8,167 bases of DNA from an uncultured Pelagibacteraceae bacterium. Its GTDB lineage: Bacteria > Pseudomonadota > Alphaproteobacteria > Pelagibacterales > Pelagibacteraceae. Both the position numbers and the translations under genes were made by a program. Positions 1 to 7,300 of this stretch are shown piece after piece. The stretch lies in the NCBI GenBank assembly GCA_902566925.1, contig CACFKO010000025.1, positions 1 through 8,167 of the forward strand. Reading direction: 5' to 3'. A model generated the notes under the pieces. The model was not told where the DNA came from, made no database searches, and was given only the letters and a program-made list of their open reading frames with translations. Within the stretch, counting starts at the first letter, position 1. Each line of letters opens with the position of its first letter.

Positions 1-168
1 CTCGTTTCTTTGTTTTGTTTTAGCAATCCTTTTTTTAGATCTGTTTAACTGCCAGTCGACTACATACTTTAAAAGTCTATTGTTAACTTTTAGACCTATT
101 AAACTTTCAGACAGTTTAAGACTTTGAGATTTGCTTACGCCATCGATAGTTAAAATTTTTATACTCAT
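1..168 (-). CDS. rplD: 50S ribosomal protein L4, N-terminal fragment (cut by the window edge)
   Basis: Ribosomal protein L4 (uL4) binds 23S rRNA early in 50S assembly and lines the peptide exit tunnel; in E. coli it also represses its own operon. Only the first 56 codons are present, against roughly 200 in the family, and the frame runs open to base 1. The start ATG is the complement of 166-168. The N-terminus MSIKILTIDG, then residues 21-40 ending YVVDWQ and the basic stretch ending AKTKQRNE, match the family pattern (a short beta strand, a conserved helix with a V-V-x-W-Q type motif, then the Lys/Arg-rich start of the tunnel loop). It follows rplC by 3 nt, as in S10 operons generally. Only a weak purine run, AAAGAA, precedes the ATG. 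Family assignment is firm from sequence plus order; the tunnel loop and globular domain lie outside the window. Confidence 0.93.
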   Translation of the reverse strand, partial: MSIKILTIDGVSKSQSLKLSESLIGLKVNNRLLKYVVDWQLNRSKKRIAKTKQRNE

Positions 169-171
169 AAT

Positions 172-963
172 TTATTTCTTTTTAGGCTGCTCCTTTGCAG
201 CAGGTTTTTGTACATCTGTTTTTTTAGGCTCAGTTTTTTTTGTTTCTACTTTTTTGTCTGAAGGTTTATTCTCTTTTTTTACTGTTTGTTTGCTTTCTTG
301 TGCGAATTTTTCAACAGATGTTTTTCTGTTAAAAGATTTTGTTGATTTTCTTAAGAACACTAAAGAGTTTTTTGACCCAGGTATTGATCCCTTAATGTAA
401 AGAAGACAATTTTCTGGATCTGATTTAATTACCTCGAGATTTAAAATAGTTCTAAATTTTGCTCCCATGTGACCAGCCATTTTTTTACCTTTAAATACTT
501 TTCCAGGATCTTGTCTTTGGCCAGTTGATCCATGTGATCTATGAGAAACAGATACTCCATGTGTTGCTCTTAGACCTGCAAAATTATATTTTTTCATAAC
601 ACCCGCAAAACCTTTCCCTATTGTTTGAGATCTAACATCTATAAACTTAACATCTTTAAATGCTTCTAATCCTATTTCGTTTCCAGTTTTAAATTCCTCG
701 GGTTTTTCAATTCTGTATTCTTTTATAATTTTTTTAGGTTCTGTATTTTTTTTTGCGAAAAAACCTTTCATTTGATTTGTGAGTTTTGAATTTTTTAATT
801 TAACAAAGCCCAATTTTACAGCTGAATAGCCGTTTTTTTCCTTTGTATATACATCTATAACTCTACCTTTCTCAATCTTAACAACAGTTACAGGAATAGA
901 AATACCTGAGTCAAAAAACTCTCTCGTCATACCAATTTTTTTTCCTACTAATCCTAGTGCCAT
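172..963 (-). CDS. rplC: 50S ribosomal protein L3 with a Lys-rich C-terminal extension
   Basis: Ribosomal protein L3 (uL3) is one of the first proteins to bind 23S rRNA, and its long loop reaches close to the peptidyl transferase centre. The 263-residue product opens with GLVGKKIGMTREF (residues 4-16), the usual L3 start. The signature region GKGFAGVMKKYNF (116-128), ATHG (133-136), SHRSHGSTGQ (140-149) and GKVFKGKKMAGHMG (154-167) is intact. The Gln-containing loop around residues 149-151 corresponds to the part of E. coli L3 methylated by PrmB; whether it is modified here cannot be seen. Bacterial L3 is usually about 205-220 residues, so the last ~50 residues (about 214-263) are extra. They are rich in Lys, Glu, Thr and Pro, with a KKTEPKKT-like repeat, and are probably disordered. 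The gene starts 2 nt after the rpsJ stop with no clear Shine-Dalgarno motif, and is followed by rplD after 3 nt. Confidence 0.97.
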   Translation of the reverse strand: MALGLVGKKIGMTREFFDSGISIPVTVVKIEKGRVIDVYTKEKNGYSAVKLGFVKLKNSKLTNQMKGFFAKKNTEPKKIIKEYRIEKPEEFKTGNEIGLEAFKDVKFIDVRSQTIGKGFAGVMKKYNFAGLRATHGVSVSHRSHGSTGQRQDPGKVFKGKKMAGHMGAKFRTILNLEVIKSDPENCLLYIKGSIPGSKNSLVFLRKSTKSFNRKTSVEKFAQESKQTVKKENKPSDKKVETKKTEPKKTDVQKPAAKEQPKKK

Positions 964-965
964 AT

Positions 966-1274
966 TTATATTTTTATTTCTATATTAACTCCTGAGGCTA
1001 AATCTAATTTCATCAAAGCCTCAACCGTTTGAGGAGTTGGTTCAACAATATCTATTAATCTTTTATGTGTTCTAGTTTCAAATTGTTCTCTGCTTTTTTT
1101 ATCTATGTGAGGTGATCTTAAAACAGTGAATTTCTCAACTTTGGTTGGTAAAGGAATTGGTCCCTTAACCTGTGCACCGGTTCTTTTTGCTGTATTAACA
1201 ATCTCTTGGGTAGATATATCCAAGATTTTATTATCATAAGCTTTTAAATGTATTCTAATATTTTGTTTATCCAT
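966..1274 (-). CDS. rpsJ: 30S ribosomal protein S10 / antitermination factor NusE
   Basis: S10 (uS10) sits in the head of the 30S subunit; in bacteria the same protein, as NusE, pairs with NusB in rRNA antitermination and can link RNA polymerase-bound NusG to the ribosome. The 102-residue product is the normal length (E. coli 103). Visible landmarks are the N-terminal strand [10 protein letters not shown] (5-14), GPIPLPT (38-44), the ribosome-anchored loop with [13 protein letters not shown] (54-66), and RTHKRLIDI (68-76). The start ATG is the complement of 1272-1274, 2 nt after the fusA stop. In E. coli rpsJ begins its own operon behind a separate promoter and a long L4-responsive leader. 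Here there is no space for either, so it is probably co-transcribed with fusA and translated by coupling or re-initiation. No recognisable ribosome binding site precedes it. Confidence 0.98.
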   Translation of the reverse strand: MDKQNIRIHLKAYDNKILDISTQEIVNTAKRTGAQVKGPIPLPTKVEKFTVLRSPHIDKKSREQFETRTHKRLIDIVEPTPQTVEALMKLDLASGVNIEIKI

Positions 1275-1276
1275 TG

Positions 1277-3352
1277 TTATGCCATTTTCTTTGTAACTTC
1301 ATCTTGTACGTTTTGAGGAACTTTTGCGTAGTGATCAAAAAACATTGAGTATTGAGCTCGGCCTTGTGACATTGATCTAAGATTATTTATGTAACCAAAC
1401 ATATTGGCTAAAGGAACCATTGCGCTTATAACCGTAGCATTACCCCTCTTATCTGTTGTAGATACTTGGCCCCGTCTACTATTTAAATCTCCTATAACAT
1501 CACCCATATAATCTTCAGGAGTTATCACTTCGACTCTCATAACTGGTTCTAAAAGTTTAAGTCCAGCCTTAGTACAGGCTTCTTTAAAACAGTATCTTGA
1601 AGCTATTTCAAATGCTAAAACACTCGAGTCAACATCGTGATGTAATCCATCGACTATAGTCACCTTATAATCAATTAAAGGAAATCCAGCTAATATTCCA
1701 TTATCTGCAACACTTTCTACACCTTTTTCTACTCCAGGAATAAATTCTTTCGGTATTGCTCCTCCTTTAATTTTATTTTCAACTTCTCTTCCTTTGCCTG
1801 GTTCTATAGGTTCAACATTTAATTCTACCTTTGCAAACTGACCTGCTCCACCACTTTGTTTCTTATGAATATAAACATTAGAAACTGGTCTAAGAATTGT
1901 TTCTCTATAAGCAACTTGTGGTGCCCCTATATTGGCTTCAACTTTAAATTCTCTCTTCATTCTGTCCACGATAATATCTAAATGTAACTCACCCATACCT
2001 TTTATAATTGTTTGCCCAGATTCTTCGTCAGAAGTAACTCGAAAAGACGGATCTTCTTTGGCTAATCTACCTAACGCTTCTCCCATTTTTTCTTGGTCAC
2101 CTTTAGTTTTTGGTTCTACTGCGATTTCAATAACTGGATCTGGAAATTCCATAGGTTCTAAAACAACAGGATTATCCTCATCACATAAAGTATGTCCTGT
2201 AATTGTGTATTTAAGTCCTGCTAATGCAACAATATCACCTGTATTTGCTTCTTTTACATCCTCTCTACTATTGGCATGCATTAATAACATTCTTCCTACT
2301 CTTTCTTCTTTGTCCTTTGTTGTATTATAAATTCCAGTTCCTGACTTTAAAGTTCCAGAGTAAATTCTTATAAACGTCAAAGAACCAACGAATGGATCAT
2401 TTGCAACTTTAAATGCCAAAGCTGAAAAGGGCTCTTTATCGTCAAATTTTCTCTCAACTTCATCTTTTGAGTTTGGTTTTGTTCCTTTAATTGAGTTTAT
2501 GTCTTTTGGACTAGGCAGGAAATCTACAACAGCATCAAGAAGTGGTTGAACACCTTTGTTTTTAAAAGCTGAACCAGTTAGCACCGGCACAAAATCAAAC
2601 TTTAAACATCCCTTTCGTACACATGAAATTATGTCTTTTTCTGAAATTTCTTTTCCATTTAAGTAGTCATCCATTAGTTTTTCGTCTTGTTCTACTGCTG
2701 TTTCTATTAATTCTTTTCTATATTTTTCTGCTTGTTCTTTTAAATCAGCTGGTATGTCTACATATTCAAATTCTGCGCCTAATTTTTCATCTTTCCAAAT
2801 AACTGCTTTCATTTTAACTAAATCTACAACACCTTTTAAGGAAGACTCCATACCTACAGGAATTTGCATTACGAGAGGTTTGGCTCCAAGTCTATCCTTA
2901 ATCATTTCAACACAATTAAAAAAGTCAGCGCCTGTTCTGTCCAATTTGTTGACAAAACAAATTCTTGGTACTTTGTATTTATCAGCTTGTCTCCATACAG
3001 TTTCTGATTGTGGTTCTACGCCCGCTACACCATCAAAAACTGCAACAGCTCCATCTAATACTTTTAGTGATCTTTCTACTTCAATTGTAAAATCTACGTG
3101 TCCAGGAGTATCTATAATATTTATTCGATGCTCTCTCCAGAAACAAGTTGTGGCTGCAGAGGTTATTGTTATTCCTCTTTCTTGTTCTTGTTCCATCCAG
3201 TCCATTGTTGCAGCACCATCATGAACTTCACCTATCTTATGACTCTTTCCGGTATAATATAAAATTCTTTCAGTAGTGGTAGTCTTACCAGCATCAATGT
3301 GAGCCATGATACCGATATTTCTATATTTTTCTAATGTATGTGTTCTGGGCAT
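1277..3352 (-). CDS. fusA: Translation elongation factor G (EF-G)
   Basis: EF-G is the ribosome-dependent GTPase that moves tRNAs and mRNA by one codon after peptide transfer and, with RRF, helps split post-termination ribosomes. The 691-residue product is full length for the family (about 690-705). GTPase motifs: P-loop AHIDAGKTT (17-25), switch I with RGITI (59-63), DTPGH (81-85, with His85 the likely catalytic histidine), NKLD (135-138) and GSA (260-262). Domain II starts near 305. Domain III carries GMGELHLD (452-459). Domain IV carries the HHDVDSS tip (571-577), whose second histidine aligns with E. coli His583. Domain V contains the [12 protein letters not shown] motif (617-628). I chose the ATG at 3350-3352, giving [20 protein letters not shown]. 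An in-frame ATG at 3451 would add 33 residues, but those codons are the 3' end of rpsG read in another frame. The gene lies 4 nt after rpsG and 2 nt before rpsJ; an AGATGG purine stretch inside the end of rpsG is the only SD-like element. Confidence 0.98.
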   Translation of the reverse strand: MPRTHTLEKYRNIGIMAHIDAGKTTTTERILYYTGKSHKIGEVHDGAATMDWMEQEQERGITITSAATTCFWREHRINIIDTPGHVDFTIEVERSLKVLDGAVAVFDGVAGVEPQSETVWRQADKYKVPRICFVNKLDRTGADFFNCVEMIKDRLGAKPLVMQIPVGMESSLKGVVDLVKMKAVIWKDEKLGAEFEYVDIPADLKEQAEKYRKELIETAVEQDEKLMDDYLNGKEISEKDIISCVRKGCLKFDFVPVLTGSAFKNKGVQPLLDAVVDFLPSPKDINSIKGTKPNSKDEVERKFDDKEPFSALAFKVANDPFVGSLTFIRIYSGTLKSGTGIYNTTKDKEERVGRMLLMHANSREDVKEANTGDIVALAGLKYTITGHTLCDEDNPVVLEPMEFPDPVIEIAVEPKTKGDQEKMGEALGRLAKEDPSFRVTSDEESGQTIIKGMGELHLDIIVDRMKREFKVEANIGAPQVAYRETILRPVSNVYIHKKQSGGAGQFAKVELNVEPIEPGKGREVENKIKGGAIPKEFIPGVEKGVESVADNGILAGFPLIDYKVTIVDGLHHDVDSSVLAFEIASRYCFKEACTKAGLKLLEPVMRVEVITPEDYMGDVIGDLNSRRGQVSTTDKRGNATVISAMVPLANMFGYINNLRSMSQGRAQYSMFFDHYAKVPQNVQDEVTKKMA

Positions 3353-3356
3353 ATTA

Positions 3357-3824
3357 TTACCATCTAAAATGAGCGAAGGCCTTGTTAGACTCAGCCATCT
3401 TGTGGGTGTCTTCTCTTTTTTTAACTGCTGAGCCTTTGTTTTGAGAAGCATCCATTAATTCAAAAAATAATTTTTCTGACATTGTTTTATTTTTTCTTTT
3501 TCTTGATGCGGCTAGAAGCCATCGTAAAGCCAATGCCTGAGATCTGTTCGACTTTACCTCAACCGGAACCTGATAAGTAGCACCACCAACTCTTCTTGAT
3601 CTCACTTCTAAATTTGGTCTTACGTTGCTTATTGCTGAATTAAAAACTTTAAGAGGATCTTCATTTTTGCTTTTTATTTTATCAAGCGCACTATACAAAA
3701 TTCTTTCAGCGGTAGATCTTTTACCATCGTACATTATTGAATTGATAAATTTGGAAATAACTAAAGATCCATATTTTGGATCAGAATAATTTTTTCTTTT
3801 TGGGGCTCTTCTTTTTCTAGACAT
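3357..3824 (-). CDS. rpsG: 30S ribosomal protein S7
   Basis: S7 (uS7) nucleates assembly of the 30S head by binding the 3' major domain of 16S rRNA and contacts the E-site tRNA and mRNA. The 155-residue product is of standard length. It begins [10 protein letters not shown], and has the conserved [19 protein letters not shown] beta hairpin (residues 72-90), [10 protein letters not shown] (101-110) and the C-terminal helix [15 protein letters not shown] (141-155). It starts 8 nt after the rpsL stop and ends 4 nt before fusA. In E. coli S7 represses its operon by binding a structured rpsL-rpsG spacer of roughly 100 nt. That spacer is absent here, so this control cannot exist in the same form. 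The bases before the ATG are almost pure A/T, with no Shine-Dalgarno motif. Confidence 0.98.
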   Translation of the reverse strand: MSRKRRAPKRKNYSDPKYGSLVISKFINSIMYDGKRSTAERILYSALDKIKSKNEDPLKVFNSAISNVRPNLEVRSRRVGGATYQVPVEVKSNRSQALALRWLLAASRKRKNKTMSEKLFFELMDASQNKGSAVKKREDTHKMAESNKAFAHFRW

Positions 3825-3832
3825 AATAAATT

Positions 3833-4204
3833 TTATTTAGGTTTCTTAGCTCCATATAAAGAACGTCTCTTTTTTCGAGCAGAAACACCTTGTGCATCTA
3901 AATTACCTCGAAGAATGTGATATCTAACTCCTGGAAGATCTTTAACTCTTCCTCCTCTAATTAAAACTACTGAGTGTTCTTGTAGATTATGGCCCTCGCC
4001 TGGAATATATGCTGTTACCTCGAATCCGTTTGATAATCTAACTCTAGCAACTTTTCTTAAAGCTGAGTTTGGTTTTTTTGGAGTAGTTGTATAAACTTTT
4101 ATACAAACACCTCTCTTGATAGGTTGTTTTTCAAGAGCTGGTACTTTATTTCTTGATAAAGGTCGAACTCTAGGCTTTCTCAGCAATTGATTTATCGTCG
4201 GCAT
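3833..4204 (-). CDS. rpsL: 30S ribosomal protein S12
   Basis: S12 (uS12) lies at the decoding centre of the 30S subunit, helps check codon-anticodon pairing and is the classic target of streptomycin-resistance mutations. The product is 123 residues, standard length, starting [12 protein letters not shown]. Conserved blocks include [13 protein letters not shown] (39-51), [12 protein letters not shown] (69-80), [14 protein letters not shown] (83-96) and the C-terminal [14 protein letters not shown] (108-121). The residues whose changes give streptomycin resistance are in the usual sensitive state: Lys43, Lys88 and Pro91, counted with Met1. Asp89, the residue methylthiolated by RimO in E. coli, is also present. 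It is the first gene after the 179-nt gap that follows rpoC and is therefore the likely first gene of the transcript running into rplD. The predicted leader is about 103 nt, and no Shine-Dalgarno motif lies close to the ATG. Confidence 0.98.
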   Translation of the reverse strand: MPTINQLLRKPRVRPLSRNKVPALEKQPIKRGVCIKVYTTTPKKPNSALRKVARVRLSNGFEVTAYIPGEGHNLQEHSVVLIRGGRVKDLPGVRYHILRGNLDAQGVSARKKRRSLYGAKKPK

Positions 4205-4241
4205 AATTTTGTAATTTTGATTGTGAAAAGTGATAAAGGAA

Positions 4242-4254
4242 AGGAATTTTTCCT
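4242..4254 (-). other. Possible minor hairpin in the rpsL leader
   Basis: Read on the minus strand, AGGAA-AAA-TTCCT forms a perfect 5-bp stem with a 3-nt loop, about 38 nt before the rpsL start codon. The AGGAA arm is the only Shine-Dalgarno-like purine run in the leader, but it is too far upstream to serve that ATG directly. The stem is short and AT-rich, so it may well be chance in such sequence. Confidence 0.15.
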
Positions 4255-4270
4255 ATTTACAGTTAATGTT

Positions 4271-4290
4271 TAAGGTCAACAAAAACCTTA
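4271..4290 (-). other. Small stem-loop in the predicted rpsL 5' leader
   Basis: On the minus strand TAAGGT-TTTTGTTG-ACCTTA can fold into a 6-bp stem, extended to 7 by a T-G wobble, with a 6-8 nt loop. It lies wholly inside the predicted untranslated leader, 67-86 nt before the rpsL start. It is not followed by a T run, so it is not an intrinsic terminator. It could be a leader element for ribosomal protein feedback or a transcript-stabilising 5' hairpin, but function is unproven, and stems of this size arise by chance in AT-rich DNA. Confidence 0.25.
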
Positions 4291-4313
4291 CTTTTAACTT
4301 TCAAAATTGCGCT

Positions 4314-4341
4314 AAACTAACATTGAAGAGTAAAAAGTCAA
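4314..4341 (-). promoter_or_regulatory. Predicted sigma70-type promoter for the rpsL-rpsG-fusA-rpsJ-rplC-rplD unit
   Basis: On the minus strand TTGACT (complement of 4336-4341) matches the -35 consensus at 5 of 6 positions. It is followed after 16 nt by TAGTTT (4314-4319), a weaker -10 (3 of 6) that gains support from a TG one base upstream, the extended -10 form. The discriminator AGCGCA just downstream is strikingly GC-rich for this gap. The likely start is an A near 4307-4308, giving a leader of about 103 nt to rpsL. The position, in the only sizeable gap between rpoC and the ribosomal genes, supports the call. Read-through from rpoC probably also contributes, since no convincing terminator separates the two. 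A second TTGACC (complement of 4275-4280) has no well-spaced -10 box. Confidence 0.5.
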
Positions 4342-4383
4342 TAAGTAATAGGGTAAAAAAACTAAAGAATATAAGGTTTTATC

Positions 4384-7300
4384 TTAAGATTTTACTTCGG
4401 TTTGCTGGTTTTCAAGCTCCTGTTTTTCCAATTCAGATATTCTAATTTTATCTTGTTCCGCAGCAAGTTTATTAAGTTTGTTTTTAGTAAATCCGGTTCC
4501 AGCAGGTATCAATCTTCCTACAATAACGTTTTCTTTTAATCCATCCAAGCTATCTGTTTTTCCTCTAATAGCAGCATCTGTTAAAACCCTTGTTGTTTCT
4601 TGGAAAGACGCAGCTGAAATAAAAGAGTTGGTTTGAAGTGAGGCTTTTGTTATTCCAAGCAAAATCCTTTCCCCTGTAGCTGGCTTTTTGTTTTCTTTTT
4701 TCAATTCATCATTTATTTTTTCTAATTGAACTTTATCAATTAGTTCTCCAACTAAATAACTAGAGTCTCCTGATTCCTTAATTTCAACTTTTTTCAACAT
4801 CTGTCTAACTATTGTTTCAATATGTTTGTCATTAATAACTACTCCTTGCATTCTATAAACCTCTTGTACTTCGCTTACAAAATATTCTGTTAAAGCTTCA
4901 ACTCCAAGAATTCTTAAAATATCATGGGGTGCTGGACTTCCATCTAATAAATACTCGCCTTTTTTAATTTTTTCACCTTGGTTAAAATTTATGTGTTTGC
5001 CTTTTGGTATTAAATAATTTGACTCTTTTCCAGTTGGAGGAACAATAGAAACTTTCTGCTTGCCCCTTACTTCTTTTCCAAACTGAATCGTGCCATCATT
5101 CTCAGCAATTATTGCACCATCTTTTGGTCTTCTTGCCTCAAAAAGTTCTGCGACTCTAGGTAAACCTCCGGTTATATCTTTTGTTTTTGAGGTTTCTTTT
5201 GGCAATCTTGCGAGTACATCTCCAGCAGATATTTTCTGACCATCTTTAACAGAAAGAATTGAGTCAGGAACAAGGTAGTATCTAGCTTCATTTCCATCAG
5301 CTTTTTTTATTACCTCGCCACTTGAATCTCTTAAAGTAATTCTTGGTTTTAAATCAGAATTTTTAGATTGTGATCTCCAATCTATAACTGACTTAACAGA
5401 TATACCTGTTGCATCATCAAGAGTCTCTGCTAGTGAAACACCCTCTACAAGATCCATATAATTAGCTACACCTCCAGTTTCAGCAATAACAGGTAATGTG
5501 TAAGGATCCCATTCACAAATTTTTTTACCTTTTCCAACTTTATCCCCATGTTGATAGAAAATTTTTGATCCATATGGAATTTTATACAGCGCTAGTTGTC
5601 TTTCATTTGCGTCTTCTAAAGATAACTGTGTATTTCTTCCCATAACTATAGTGTTATTTTTCGAGTCTTTAATTAAATTTTTATTATTAATTTTTAAAAT
5701 TCCTTCGCTTACAGATATTACTGAGGACTCCTCTTTTATTTGTGCAGTCCCTCCTACGTGGAATGTTCTCATTGTTAATTGTGTTCCAGGTTCCCCGATT
5801 GATTGTGCAGCTATCATTCCAATTGCTTCACCAATACTTACCAGCGTACCTCTAGAAAGATCTCTTCCATAACAGGTTTGGCATACACCTTTTTTGGATT
5901 CACATGTTATTACGGAGTAAACATTTATAGATTTTACTCCCGCTGAATCAATTAGCTCACAATCCAACTCATCAATTAATTTTTTCTTTTTAATAATTGT
6001 TTCACCAGTTAAAGGGTGTTTTATATCATGTGCAGGAACCCTTCCTAAAACTCTCTCTGAAAGACTAACTAAGATATTACCTCCCTCAATAATTTCGGTT
6101 AATGTAATTGAGCTTTTAGAATTACAATCATTAATAGTTACTTGAAGATCTTGCGCTACATCACACAAACGTCTAGTTAAATAACCTGAATTTGCCGTTT
6201 TCAACGCAGTATCTGCTAGACCTTTTCTAGCACCGTGTGTCGAATTGAAATATTCCAGAACAGTAAGGCCTTCCTTAAAGTTAGAAACTATAGGGGTTTC
6301 AATAATCTCTCCAGAAGGTTTTGCTATCAAACCTCTCATACCAGCTAACTGCTTCATCTGTGCAGGTGATCCTCTTGCTCCAGAATCAGCCATCATGAAC
6401 ACAGAATTAGTTTCTATTCTTCCATCAGATGATCTTTTTTCAGCAGATGAAATTTCCTTCATCATCTCATTTGCAACAGAATCAGTACATTTTGACCAAA
6501 CATCAACTACTTTATTATATTTTTCACCTCTTGTTATAAATCCATCTTGATATTGTTTTTCATATTCCTCTATTTGTTTCTTAGTCTGGTTGACTAATTT
6601 CTCCTTTGTTTTTGGGATTATAAGATCATCTTTTCCAAAAGATATCCCGGCTTTAAAAGCATGTTTAAATCCTAAATCTTTAATTCTGTCACAAAATATT
6701 ACAGTTTGTTTTTGACCGCAGTATCTAAAAACAATATCGATTATTTCAGAAACAATTTTTTTAGTTAACACTCTATCTACTAAAGAAAAAGGAACTTTAT
6801 CATGTTTTGGTAGCGTCTCGGACAACAAAAATCTTCCTGCAGTACTAGTGTGTGTTTCGACAATTTTTTTTCCATCTTTATCTACAGTACTAAACTGAGA
6901 AATTATTTTTGAGTGAACGCTAATAAGATTTCTTTCTAAAGCATTGTTTATCTCATCAACGTTTGAAAAAATTCCTACTGGTTTATCTTTTTCAGCATCT
7001 TTTGATTGAGATAAATAATATATACCTAAAACTATATCTTGGCTTGGTACTATAATTGGTTTTCCGTTTGAAGGGCTTAGTATATTGTTTGTTGACATCA
7101 TCAAAACACGTGCTTCTAGCTGCGCCTCTAAACTTAAAGGTATATGTACTGCCATTTGGTCACCATCAAAATCAGCATTAAAGGCTGCACATACCAAAGG
7201 ATGTAGCTCTATTGCATTACCCTCTATTAGCTTAGCCTCAAAAGCTTGAACGCCTAGCCTGTGTAATGTGGGAGCTCTATTAAGCAAAATAGGGTGTTCT

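Noticed and set aside
131..400. Plus-strand open frame of 89 codons with a hydrophobic, signal-peptide-like start
   Set aside because: It is the complement of the rplC Lys-rich tail; antisense of Lys codons reads as Phe/Leu/Ser, which imitates a membrane segment. It overlaps secure rplC and rplD coding.
1932..3224. Plus-strand open frames (1932-2330 and 2754-3224) inside fusA
   Set aside because: Both lie fully antisense to conserved EF-G coding sequence, show no family motifs and have no start context of their own.
4345..4383. Possible intrinsic terminator after rpoC (AAAAC...GTTTTTTT on the minus strand)
   Set aside because: The only stem is a 5-bp, nearly all A-T pairing with a 13-nt loop before a 7-T run, far too weak to call. 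The palindrome ATCTTAAGAT at the rpoC stop has no loop.
4230..4445. Plus-strand open frame of 71 codons spanning the rpoC-rpsL gap
   Set aside because: It starts with GTG, runs antisense into the rpoC 3' end, has no recognisable motif, and its Lys/Phe-rich content is what AT-rich DNA gives by chance.
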